Positions 24,397 to 35,083 of a stretch of DNA of 64,000 nt are shown one piece after another. The notes under the pieces were generated by a model that worked only from the letters and a program-made list of their open reading frames with translations, had not been told where the DNA came from and made no database searches. Origin of the DNA: Glebionis coronaria (taxonomy: Eukaryota > Streptophyta > Magnoliopsida > Asterales > Asteraceae); contig CM046878.1 of the NCBI GenBank assembly GCA_025667525.1, positions 94,131,237 to 94,195,236 of the forward strand, read 5' to 3'. Both the position numbers and the translations under genes were made by a program. The first letter of the stretch is position 1. Each line of letters opens with the position of its first letter.

Positions 24397-25756
24397 GCAT
24401 TGCTTGCGATAAACAAGTCACATTGTATTAACCGAAAACAATGGGATCATGAGACGATATTTCCGAATAGAACGGTGTGATCGAGCTCGTCTATAGAAAT
24501 AGTTAATAAAAAATTTTAAGTACGTGATGCATGTAAACACTCAAAAATTATTTTCTATCTCAAAATCAAGTCCTTCATATCCTTAGATCATTTCACTAAA
24601 AATATCTCAAAGTTATATCAAAACCTCCACTTAATAAAAATGTTTTAAATTTTGCGTTATTTATTACGTTAAACTAAACATACCATTTGTAGTTATAATA
24701 TAGTCATAATACGTTTCATTATATATCAGTGTGATTTGTACTGTATATGTTTTTTATTAGACGAATGAATTTACTTTTTATAACTTGCATAGTGTGTTGA
24801 GATTGATATCGTCTAAACTCAACTATTTATATCTTCTTTTTCTTTTAGACATCGGACCTGTTTAATTTGAAAAAAGAGATTTACACGTATCTCTATTTAA
24901 ACTTAGAAAAAAAATAATTAAATGTATCATTGATAAACAACAGAGTATTTGCACGTTGCAGCTACGAGTACCTAGTAATTAAAATCCAGACGTAAAACAA
25001 AATAATAATAACGAATTGATTAGCAGAAAAGGTATGATTTGAATCCGGTTTGATTCATTCGTTCTTTAGTTCTTTTTGGTTCTAACCAGGCTAAAATTAT
25101 TTGAACCATCAACTTCATAGTGTGATATATCTATTGATTAGTAATGTTATATAATGGAAGAGTATTAATAGAACACGATATGGTACATGTTTTAGACATA
25201 CTCCGTAGTTTGTTTACTTTTAGACTGCAGGTATATAGACGCAGTATTAGCGTATTACACAAGCTATGTCACATAAAATAAGATATAATGCAATTTGCAA
25301 ATATTTATATGAACGTGGAGAAGAAGTATATTACAGTAATATGTAAAGAAAGAGTCAGACATAAATGAAAATTAAATAGATTGCCGGAGACCTGGTTTCT
25401 GTTTCACGTTGCATCAAATCATTGAAATAGGTGTACCATACGCTCAAAAATTATTTTTACCTTTGTCATTCACATAAACTTTAAAGAATTCAATCTAGTA
25501 GAAATAAGAACATGGTGGCACATAAGGTTTTGTTACTAAAAAAAACTACAATAAACACGTTTAACTAGATATAAAATACTACGATGTCACATAGCCCGTT
25601 TTTGGTTTCCGATCAAAATTGAGCCAAGATTTAGAGCGGAACATAAGTAGTTTTTCCTCTTTTTCACAGCCATGATTCCCTAACTAATTTCTTTTTTTCT
25701 TTTTCGTCAACAATTATAACTTTTTTATTTAAATTTTATGATTCATATTTAATTAC
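24397..25756. other. Intergenic DNA
   Basis: AT-rich sequence with no recognised reading frame or element end. Nothing notable beyond low-complexity A/T runs. Confidence 0.45.
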
Positions 25757-25935
25757 ACAGATGTAGAAGGCAAGCGAGCAACAAGCTGCGCCGTAAGTTT
25801 TTTTTAATAGCGAAACTAATTATATAAAAAACCACATCTGTGAATTTAGATGTTATAACATTGCTATTCATAACGTCTTCAGAAACTCCACCACTTCATG
25901 TGCAAAGAAACTGAAAGTATCAAATGCTAACTAAT
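25757..25935 (-). pseudogene. Decayed coding sequence, copy 2 (tail only)
   Basis: Minus-strand conceptual pieces such as FDTFSFFAHEVVEFLK and FAIKKNLRRSLL match, in order, the tail of the sequence at 23850-24396. At the DNA level both copies share GGTGGAGTTT-like and CAGCTTGTT words on that strand. It is broken by frameshifts and has no start. The two copies lie about 1.9 kb apart in the same orientation. Confidence 0.5.
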
Positions 25936-26155
25936 TCGTTGCTCTATTAATTTTATGGTAACAATATTCAAGTTTTACTTCAGTATTTTCAATAGATTGC
26001 GACATTCTCTCACAATAAAATATTGTGTTATTGCGGCGGACGATATCACATTTCATTGCTTGAACAACCACCTAAAAATCGATCTTAACATACATCTTTT
26101 TTATACTCATGTCTCTTGTCATAGTAATACTCAACATAAAAGTGAAGGTTTATAA

Positions 26156-26881
26156 TGCTCATAACAATTATGTAAAACCCTAAATAAGATCAAAGCACAC
26201 ATAGCGGAAGCGATTTAATAAGATCATAATTAATAACACATTCATAATTAATCGAGTTAGGGTTACATACCTTTTAGCTAGAGCAAATCCACAAGAACAC
26301 CATCAAATTGCCAATTAGGGTTTATACGAAAAATACCAAGATATAGTTTATAGTGAAATTATATTACGCTCTTGTACACACGTAATACAATGGATCAATC
26401 GTGAGTCTAACACTAATAAACCGGAGCTTCAACACTTGTGGAATATAGCTAAATCGATAACCTAAAAAACAAACCGAAACCCTAAATAGGCGTGTTTGTT
26501 CGATCGGCTATAGAGAAAGACAAAGAGATGGGATGGCTAAATTATGAAGGTTATGAGGGGTATTTATAAGATTAGCAAAACTTGTTCTCCAAGTCCTAAT
26601 CAAATTAGGAAACAAATCCCCTCCCTTTGGGCCTTGTATACCCGGCGGTGGACACCCCTATCGGTGTCTTCCGGAACCTTCTAGTTTTCCAAAGTATTCC
26701 ATAACGCTTATTAAACTTAACTTTTAATTAACGATCGTTTAAGTTAAACTCGGTTTATATTTAATAAATATAATAAATAAATTTATTAAATTAATTAATC
26801 CTTTACGTATTGTGTGCAGTCCCTTAATCCCGAGTTCGATCCTATCACATGACTATTTAATTTTATGTCCATAAACTTTCA
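26156..26881 (-). repeat. E 3' LTR
   Basis: On the minus strand it starts TGAAAGTTTATGGACAT, right after a purine tract, and ends GTTATGAGCA. A TATA box, TATAAATA, lies at 26568-26561 on the minus strand. Boundaries come from the TG...CA ends and the purine tract; there is no second LTR in the window to confirm them. Confidence 0.6.
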
Positions 26882-27673
26882 GCTCCCACTTGGATAAAAT
26901 TCGAATATCGTGATTACATCGACTAGCGTCTAGTTACACTAGCAATGTCAATAGTACAACTCGAGTAAGGTCTCCTGGACAAAAACCTTTTAATGATTCA
27001 TCATTATTATTATCCTTTCATTTCAAATATAACGTTAATAGGATATGGATCTCATTCATTCCTTTCATTAACCATTCTGTTTCTCGTTTACGGATATAGC
27101 AAGATTACCAAAACAAATTTGGGTGCGGCCACACAAACATCTTACTACTCCCCGAGGGGCCCAGTTGTATTATACTTCAAAATAATTTGAATGAAACAAA
27201 TCGCATTTTGACTACAAGCGAAACTTACGAACTTTGCAACACTTCTGAAAATAACCCTTATAGCTACCAGTTACGTTTAGCGTTAGGTTATCTCACATAA
27301 ACACACTACATTCGTGACAGTTTCCTGGTATCTCAGGTCTAAGGATAACAATTTATGATTTACTTACTGACAAAGATCCATAAAGTAAAATCATATAGTT
27401 GGGACAAGTCCAATATTTGATTCATCAAATATCATCCAAAATTGACCAATATACTTTCAAGTATACTCTGTCACTATTTTGAATTGTCTTAGTTTAATAA
27501 TATTCCCATATTATTAATCGACAACGGACATTTAGAACATAACAATTTATTCATGGATTAAAACATGTAAAATAGGATACAAAATCAAATAACAGAAAAT
27601 AAACGAAACTCAATCTTTATTTCATCAATTCAATAATGTCTTAACATCCTTTATCCAAATACTAATCACAGAT
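26882..27673 (-). other. E 3' untranslated region and polypurine tract
   Basis: The stretch lies between the pol stop and the presumed LTR. It has no reading frame. The minus-strand tract CCAAGTGGGAGC at its left end (about 26893-26882) fits a Copia plus-strand primer. Confidence 0.6.
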
Positions 27674-28875
27674 TTATTGCATGAGTTCGCTAGCTAGTTG
27701 CAGCCCAATCGCTTTGGCATGCTTAACTACCTTTGGTCTAGACAAAGCCTTAGTAAAAGGATCAACTACGTTATCATCTGTGTGAACTTTTATTAATTTT
27801 CTTTCTCGAGCTTCAACTTGTTCTCAAACGTAGTGACATCTACGTTTAAAGTGCCTGGCCCCTTTTATGACTCCAGGATCATTGGCAAATATAATTGCAG
27901 CAGAATTGTCACAATATATATCAATAGGTTCATTAATTGAAGGCATCACTCCAAGATCTCCAATAAACTTCCTAATCCAAACAGCTTCCATTACGGATTC
28001 TGAAGCAGCCATGTACTCAGATGGAGTAGCATGCATTGCAATCGTTTTCTGTTTCTTGCTCTTCCAGTCAACTGCTCCTCCATTGATGACAAACACGTAA
28101 CCCGTCTGAGACTTCGTATCGTCTTTATCACATTGCCATGACGCATCACAGAAACCTGTAACATTAAGTTTTGTGTCTAGTTTACCCCCGAATACCAAAA
28201 ATATATCTTTCGTACTCCTCAAATACTTTAGTATATGTTTAACAGCAATCCAGTGGAGCTACCCTGGATTCCGTTGGTAACGACTGACCAAGTTCTGAGC
28301 AAACGCCACATCAGGCCTTGTGCATCTTACAACATACATAATAGATCCTACAGCCGAAGCATAAGGCACCTTCTGCATGTAAGCCACCTCTTCGGGTGTT
28401 GATGCATCTAACTCATGACTTAATTCATGCTTAACCTCCATAGGTTGAAAACCATTCTTAAAGTTATGCATATTATACTTCTTCTATATCTTATCAATAT
28501 AAGCATCTTGACTAAGACCAATTAACCGTCTTTTCCTACCTCGATAGATTTTAAATCCCAGAATATATGCAGCATCTCCCAAATCCTTCATAGAAAAACA
28601 TTTACCAAGATAATCCTTAACTTCCTTAAGTCTTGGAATGTTACTTTCCATGATTAATATGTCATCGACATATAAAATTAGGAACACTACATCACTCCCA
28701 CTAGCTTTGCGATATACACATGGCTCATCACGATTTTGAATAAATCTGAACCTTTTGATTTCTTCATCAAATCGTTTATTCCATTGACATGATGCTTGCT
28801 TAAGACCATAAATAGATCTTTGAAGTTTGCACACGTGTTTTGGATATTTAGGATCAACGTACCCTTCCGGTTGTT
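27674..28875 (-). pseudogene. pol: E pol, reverse transcriptase and RNase H part
   Basis: On the minus strand, the RT part reads KQPEGYVDPKYPKHVCKLQ, GLKQA and the catalytic LYVDDILI box. It is followed by the connecting GSIMYVVRCTRPDVAFA and an RNase H with GFCDASW, a glutamate in PSEYMAASE, and YCDNSAA. The frame ends ASELMQ and stop at 27674. Three in-frame nonsense codons interrupt it: after DAYIDKI (near 28482), after RNPG (near 28260) and after CHYV (near 27825). The last is consistent with a CGA to TGA change. It would replicate Copia E RNA in the particle, but this copy cannot. The N-terminal RT lies across the 2.8-kb insertion. Confidence 0.9.
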
Positions 28876-29403
28876 TAATGTATGTATTTTTCAATCAATT
28901 AAGTTCGTTTTCCTCGACTCATTCGAATTGATATCAGACTTAAACGTGGATAAATTATTTTTGGTGACTAAAACTTTAATGGGTATTTTAAAACTATCAA
29001 AAAACTAAAACTAAAATTAATTTAATCTAATTTAAAAGTGAATACTTTTATACTATGAAATTTTTTTAAAACTAATTAAACTAATTAAAACTAATCTATT
29101 TTAAATTTAATAAACTAATTTTAAACTATTAAAAACTATTTTGAATTTAAAAAAAATTTAAAAACTAAATTTTATAAAACGTATTAAACTATAAAAAGAA
29201 CTAAATAAAAATAAAACAATTTAAACTTATAAGAGTAATAAAAATATTTTTATTTTTCTAATTTTTTTTTAAAACGAAATAAAAGAAAACTATTAAAAAC
29301 TTTGAATTAAAATTAATTAAACCTAAACTTGTATTAAAACTATTTAATTGAAACTGACAGCTATTTATAACCCTATATTAATAATATAACGCGTAATAAA
29401 ACT

Positions 29404-29462
29404 CAAAAGAGGGCTTAGACTAGTTGGTTAAAGCTATGAGGGTTCGAGACCTAGTGTGGACA
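29404..29462 (+). other. tRNA-like Pol III promoter boxes (SINE-like)
   Basis: TAGACTAGTTGG resembles an A box, and GGTTCGAGACC closely fits the B box, about 15 bp further on. This arrangement is typical of tRNA-derived SINE heads. There is no cloverleaf with a 3' acceptor match, so it is not a tRNA gene. I cannot define a SINE body or its target duplication. Confidence 0.4.
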
Positions 29463-29509
29463 TATTTTTTTATATATTTGGAATTTGAAGACATTCAGAC
29501 CAAATGGAT

Positions 29510-30130
29510 CTGAGGCTTGATACAGATAAGCTAAATAACAATAAGCTACAAAAAAAAAACCAAACAAGCAGACGAAAAGCAAATAAGCTGATAAGCTAAA
29601 ACAAGAAATAAGCAGATAAATAAGCAGATAAACATAAATAAAGAGCTAACAGATATCAAACTGAAAATAAGCAAATCAGTAGATAAATCTTAAACTGGAA
29701 ATAAGCAATATAAGCAAACCAGAACATAAGCAAACAAAATAATCATAAATAAGCAACTTATTACTAAATAAGCCCAACTAAACAAACAAAGCAAACACTA
29801 CTTAATCTAAAACTCAGCCAGACAGTATAAACTAAAACTTATCAGATAGGACAAATGGCAGATCCAATCAAACTTTAAACAACCTAGTTACCAAAAAAAA
29901 TCAAGCAATATTAATTCTAAAAAATCAAACTAACAAACCTAAGCAGATTAAACAACCGAATCAAGCTCAATCTAAACAAGCAGACTATATATTCAGAAAA
30001 CTTAAACAAAATAATTAACCGAAACCTATTAAACTTATAAAGATAAACAGATTAATCAGATTACTCAAATTAATTCAAACAGTAAATCAAATAATATCAA
30101 ATAACTTTTTTAATCTAAAACTCAAAAAAA
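29510..30130. repeat. A-rich ATAAGC repeat region
   Basis: About 600 bp, strongly purine-skewed, with many variants of AATAAGCAGATAA, AAGCTAA and ACAAGCA. The spacing is irregular. It has stops in all frames and lies inside insertion G. Confidence 0.7.
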
Positions 30131-31659
30131 TTAAAAAGAAGAAATCACCTGGTGTCGAATCCTTTGGGAAGTAGGAAGGCGCTGAACCCCCTATCAACCA
30201 AATCGAAACCGAAACCACCTTACTACCCAAACTCCACCATCAAATACTCTCGAACTAGATAACTTATTCGAACAATTTATTGTAAATTTCCAAGTGGGGG
30301 AAATTATCTACCACTTTTATTTCAATATTTATTTAATTAAACCAGCTTTAAGATTTAAATTGCAATGAAATTAAAATAATCAAAGAGACAAGAATGAACT
30401 GAAAATTAAAATTTTATTAATAATTAAAAACTGGATTACAATACTTTTTGAAGGAAAATTACAATAAACCTAAAATCTATTTTGTAAAAATAAAATTAAA
30501 AATAAAATAGGCACGAGAGCAAAATTACACAATAAAGGGGGGTTTTATAGGAAAACCCTAGAAACCTTCTTCATTATCTTGGTGAGCAAGGAAATCAATC
30601 CCAGCCGCTAAACACATCTTTTCTTCCTTCTCTCTCTTCTCTTCTTGATCAAACGGTTCAAAATCATATACTCATCACACGGATTGCCACCGTGGATGGG
30701 TTTGTGTTTCTTGTGTTTGTTTCCTGCTGAGTTGGCAAGATATGATTGGAGAAGTGATTGGGATGATGTGGTTTCACCAATCACTAGCAAGAAAATAGCC
30801 ACGTCAATTGAGGACCACCTGTATCTAGCTCCGAAATATTGGGGGAATTAATCCCATACGTGTGAATAAAACGTTTTAGACAAAAGCCCTAATTATAATT
30901 GGGTGATTTGTGTTTTAGGGTTTTGGGTAAATAGTAAAAAGGGTTTGTGGAGGCGTTGTGTTGGGAGAGATAAGGGAAGTTTCTTGTTTGTATCGAAACA
31001 GAAAGTGAGTGAGTGGGTAAATGTGTGAATGGGGTAAATAAATAAACGTGTGTGGAAGTGTGAAGGTTGACCAAATAAACCGTTTATTTACTTGACATTT
31101 GGGCTTTTGATATTTTGGACCCAAATCTTGCAACAACTTAATCCGTTCCAAGTTCATTTGTAAGGATATTGGGCCACAAATTTGGGCTATTTTGATAACA
31201 ATGCCAAACCAATCCATCCGTTTATATAAGTAAATTGGGCTTTTGTTGGGCTGAAAATCCACAAGTAAAAACTTTTAAATCCACTGATGGGCTTTTGGGC
31301 CCAATACCCAAATATGGGACCCCCAAAGCTCAAATATTTTCAAAAAGATTAATTCCGCTAAAAACGAACTCGATTTCGGCTTCCTTGATCATTTCTTCAA
31401 ACCCGTGTTGATTTTGCTGGTTTTTGTGATCATTGGTACACTTTTGGTTCTTCGACTTTGTCTTTGTCTCTTTCTTGGACTTTTCTTTAACATTTGACCA
31501 TGAAATCCCGTGTTTTCTTTCCTTTAGATCTTTTGTACATATTTAACATAAAAACACAAAACCACGCGTAATTCCGACTTTTACGATATTAAACACATGA
31601 TTAGGTATTGTTTTTCCTTGATTTTAGTGGCAAAAGGATAAGTGTTTACACACTTATTA

Positions 31660-33132
31660 TTGTTGCATATAGATTTCTTCATCTAAGCGACCATTCAAAA
31701 AGGAAGTTTTAACATCCATTTGCCATATCTCATAGTCATAGTATGCTGCGACTACTATGAGAATCCTAATAGCTCGTAAGTCTGCTATAGGAGAAAATGT
31801 CTCCTCGTAGTCTACGCCAAAAGTTTGAGTAAAACCTTTAGCTACTAAACGTGAAAATCCACCCTATTTTTCACTACTTTAGCATTTTTGGCGCATCAAC
31901 AAGAATCCAAACATCGTTGATTTTCATGGATTTTATTTCCTCATTCATCGCAACTATCCATTTAGACTTTTCTGGATCAAGCATTGCGGATCGATAGTTA
32001 ACAGGTTCACCAAGATCCCCTACTTCCTCCTCATCATCCTCTATGTTAAGACATAGTTTGCTTGGCGCACGTATAGTCCGTCCAGACCTACGTGGAGGAA
32101 TTAATTCCGGTGGAGCTCCAAGACTTTCGGGCTCTATTGGAATTTCTTCGCTAGTATTTTTAGAAGGCAGTGTATCTTCTTGAATTTCCTGAAGATCATA
32201 ATTTCTCCCACTGAATTCTTGATTTACAAGATCATTTTCAAGGAAGTCTCCATACCTAGAAACAATAACTTTGTTCTCGGGCGGATAATAGAAGTAGTAA
32301 CCCATAGTTTCCTTAGGGTAGCCTACAAAGATATATTTTACTGAGTATTGTTGGAGTTTATCTCCAGAGTCACGTTTCACATACGCCTCACAACCCCAAA
32401 TCTTTAAATAAGACAAATATGGCCTTTTGCCATGCCATAATTCATATGGTGTCTTATCAACCTTCTTTGTGGGAACTATATTCAGAATACGAATAACATA
32501 TTCTAGAGCATAGTCCCAGAAGGATAAAGGTAAAGTTGTAAGATTAAACATAGATCGCACCATATCTAATAATTTACAATTTCTCCTTTCAGATACACCA
32601 TTTTTTTGTGGAGTATATGGAGAGGTAAGTTTCTGAACAATTCCGTTCTCACTTAAATAATCTTTAAACTCTTGACTTAAATATTCACCACCTCGATCGG
32701 AATGAAGAGCTTTAATCTTCTTTCCTAGTTGCAATTCTACTTCCGCTTTAAAAGCTCTGAATGTTTCAAATATCTCATGTTTATGCTTAAGTAAATATAC
32801 ATAACCATAACGGCTATAATCATCCGTAAATGTTAAGACGTAGCTAGAACCTTTCCTTGACACATGTCTAAGTGTTCCACACACATCAGTGTGTATCAAA
32901 CCAAGTAGTTCAGTAGCCCTTTCAATATTGCTATTAAAAGGTTTCTTGGTCATCCTTCCAGAGATACAAGACTCACATTTATCAAATGATTCATCATTGA
33001 TATTTTCCAAAAGATCATATCGTTGAAGCTTTTGTATGCGAGTCTTCCTAATATGGGCAAGTCTACAATGCCAAAGATAAGAAGAGTTCTTGTCTAGCTT
33101 TCTCTTTTCTTATTCATGCTAAAAACCGAATT
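31660..33132 (-). pseudogene. pol: E pol, GAG-preintegrase, integrase and RT start
   Basis: From 33132 leftwards, GAG-preintegrase residues (SYLWHCRLAHI) lead into a 378-codon open frame. That frame has CESC of the zinc finger and a complete integrase triad: D in HTDVCG (residue 42), D in HSDRGGEY (105) and E in NGVSERRN (141), giving the D-35-E spacing. Next come the GYY-type C-terminal region, a Pro/Glu-rich linker with PPRRSGRTIRAP, and the start of RT. A frameshift near 31865 breaks it, after which RT resumes (VAKGFTQTFGVDYEE, MDVKTSFLNG) up to insertion G. The integrase core is intact but has no working polyprotein around it. Confidence 0.9.
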
Positions 33133-33564
33133 TGTTAGTGCAAACATTACGATGCTTTGTCGATATAATCTCTTTATTTTTTGTTGCTGACAAACGTATA
33201 ATTCGCAATACATTATGTAAAATGTTAAGGTACTCGTAATCACTCAAGAATACATTTGTATACTTCTCTCGACACCTCCAAGATCGCATTCGGAATGAAT
33301 CACTCAAGGTATGTACAAACATGCCATTAACCTAACTAAATGATCAAGGATTAATATTTTCTTAAAACTCACATTTAATCAAATGTGACAAAAGATTTTA
33401 ATTAACTTTATTTTTATGAAAATGTTTTATTAAAAAGAAAATGGAAATTTGAATTTGGCATATTCTATATGCCAAAGGAATATCGTTTGAGGGTATAAAC
33501 TATCCCAGATGGCATATCCCCACTAAAGGACAAATTTGCACGGACTCCAACGTGGAGGTTCCTT

Positions 33565-33625
33565 AAAGGAACCCGGGTTTCCTTATTGATAAGGAACCGT
33601 GGGTAGAGATAAGGAATCGCGGGTG
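33565..33625. promoter_or_regulatory. GGAACC palindrome module upstream of D TATA box
   Basis: Inverted and direct copies of GGTTCCTT and AAGGAACC are packed in about 60 bp, ending 25 bp before the TATA box. In the 3' LTR the same place (40762-40832) holds two 15-base arms, CCCGCGGTTCCTTAT and its perfect complement, separated by TG. Position and symmetry suggest a protein-binding or hairpin element in U3; the function is inference. Confidence 0.5.
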
Positions 33626-33649
33626 TGTTTGACCATTGCAATGTTGCCC

Positions 33650-33657
33650 TATAAATA
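33650..33657 (+). promoter_or_regulatory. D 5' LTR TATA box
   Basis: TATAAATA in the context GCCCTATAAATAGTG about 520 bp into the LTR. The same motif occurs in the 3' LTR at 40859-40866. Transcription would start around 33685. Confidence 0.75.
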
Positions 33658-33880
33658 GTGTATCATTTCCAGATTTTCTTTCAACCCTTTTTGCACAGTT
33701 TCTTCAAAAACATTCTTAAACCCTTGATTAGTTAGTTTAGATTAATCTTGTTTAAGATGTGATTCTCTCCTTCAATCTCCTCATCCTCTTAAGTGCAAAG
33801 AGAAGATCACTCACACATTTGTGATGTGATTAAAGATGAAGTCTTGATGAAGATCATCACGTTCATCATTTTTATTTGTG

Positions 33881-34113
33881 TCTTGTGTAGATCCAATGTA
33901 TATGTGTATACTTGGATCAATCTTGTATAGATCCAATGTATATGGGTATACTTGGATCAATATTGTGTAGATCCAATGTATTTGTGAATACTTGGATTAG
34001 TTGTGTTAATCCTTTTTATTTGTGAATACTTGGATTAAGTCTTGTGTAAATCCATTGTATATGTGTATACTTGGATTTATGTTGTGTAGATCCAAGTTAC
34101 ATGTGTACACTTG
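33881..34113 (+). repeat. 40-bp tandem array in D LTR
   Basis: Six imperfect copies of a unit containing GTAGATCCAATGTATATG and TATACTTGGATC follow the TATA box in the presumed R/U5 part. The 3' LTR has the same array at about 41090-41323. Each unit holds a GATCC...GGATC inverted pair, so the transcript could form serial small hairpins. Confidence 0.85.
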
Positions 34114-35071
34114 GATATATGTTTAGTTGAGTTGTAATAGGTAAGAGTTGTGAGTTCTCACTAAACTATAAAGTGATGTGGTTGTGTATTGTGAGTTCTC
34201 ACTAAACTATAAAGTGATGTAGTTGTGTCTAGTGAAGTTCTCACTTAGCTTCAAAGTGAAGAGTCGTGAAGATTGGTTCTACCTTTCGATTAGAACTCGA
34301 CATCTAGCCTTGTGTCGTTAAATGGTGAAGTGGGCAACATTGTGTAGATTGGTCCTACCTAAGATTAGGACTCGACATCTAGCTTAGTGTCGGAAATTGT
34401 GTAAGCGACGTGTATGGTTTTCTCCGCCTTGAAAGGAGTTTTGTTGACTAGTGAAGTAACTCTCGAGTAAGGTGTACTCGAGGAATGGAGTATGGTGAAG
34501 AGGAGCTTCGTGACCGAACCACTATAAATCATCGCGTCGGTACTTTCATTTACATTTATGTCTTTACCTCTTTAGATGTATTTATAGTTGCATGATTGTT
34601 GTTGTGTGTTGTGTGCATCTCATAATCTAAACATCTAAGTTGCGAAAAAGCTAAGGCCTAGTACGTGTGTGCTTCATGTTTAGATTATGGTCAAGTGTAC
34701 ATCACTTAGTCTAAACATCCTAGTTGCGGAAAAGCTTATGCTTAGTACGTGTGTGCTTAATGTTTAGACTATTGCTTGATGTACTCTTGATTTGATGTGT
34801 TTGTGTGTTTACTTACTTGTAGTATTTATCTTTCAATCAAACACATCTAATATCTAGTCAAGCTTGATCGAGAATTTGATACAAAGGGTTGTTAAATTTT
34901 AACAAGTAACAAATGGCATCGTCCACTGTCGGCGGTTCCTTAAAGGGACACGCGGTTCATTTGTGATAAGGAACCGCGGGTATGTTTAAAGAACCGCGCA
35001 CAATGAATTATGCGAAATGTTCTAAAAAAATGAACTAGAAACTATTCAACCCCCCTTATAGTTTCTACAAT

Positions 35072-35083
35072 TGGTATCAAAGC
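35072..35083 (+). other. D primer-binding site (tRNA-Met type)
   Basis: TGGTATCAAAGC, two bases after the 5' LTR, differs at one base from the usual complement of initiator tRNA-Met. Confidence 0.85.

Larger units (their letters stand above)
28876..31659. mobile_element. Unclassified 2.8-kb insertion G in Copia E
   Basis: E pol is interrupted exactly between the codons for EEIYMQQ and PEGYVDP. TTGTT is duplicated at both junctions (28871-28875 and 31660-31664); removing one copy restores the frame. The insertion begins TAATGTATG and ends ACACTTATTA, with weak terminal symmetry, and its right end carries a short palindrome (AAGTGTTTACACACTT). It has no recognisable protein. The left 1.2 kb is extremely A/T-rich, the middle has ATAAGC repeats, and the right has mixed-sequence DNA. 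Five-base duplication suggests an LTR-type or other integrase-driven insertion, but I find no LTR pair. Confidence 0.7.
33133..35069 (+). repeat. D 5' LTR
   Basis: TGTTAGTGCAAACATT to TTTCTACA. Near-identical to 40342-42278 with scattered substitutions. It is modular: a palindrome cluster (33565-33625), TATA box, a 40-bp tandem array, a duplicated GTGAGTTCTCACTAAACTAT unit (about 34150-34245), a duplicated GGACTCGACATCTAGC-like unit (about 34300-34390), a duplicated 60-bp unit around TAGTACGTGTGTGCTT (34625-34770), and a second palindrome cluster near its end (34932-35001). Confidence 0.95.

Noticed and set aside
29404..29462. tRNA gene
   Set aside because: Only A- and B-box-like motifs; no acceptor stem, anticodon arm or 3' pairing.
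28876..31659. Insertion G as a complete LTR element or Helitron
   Set aside because: No direct repeat pair is visible; the five-base duplication argues against a Helitron, which makes none, even though a short palindrome lies near one end.
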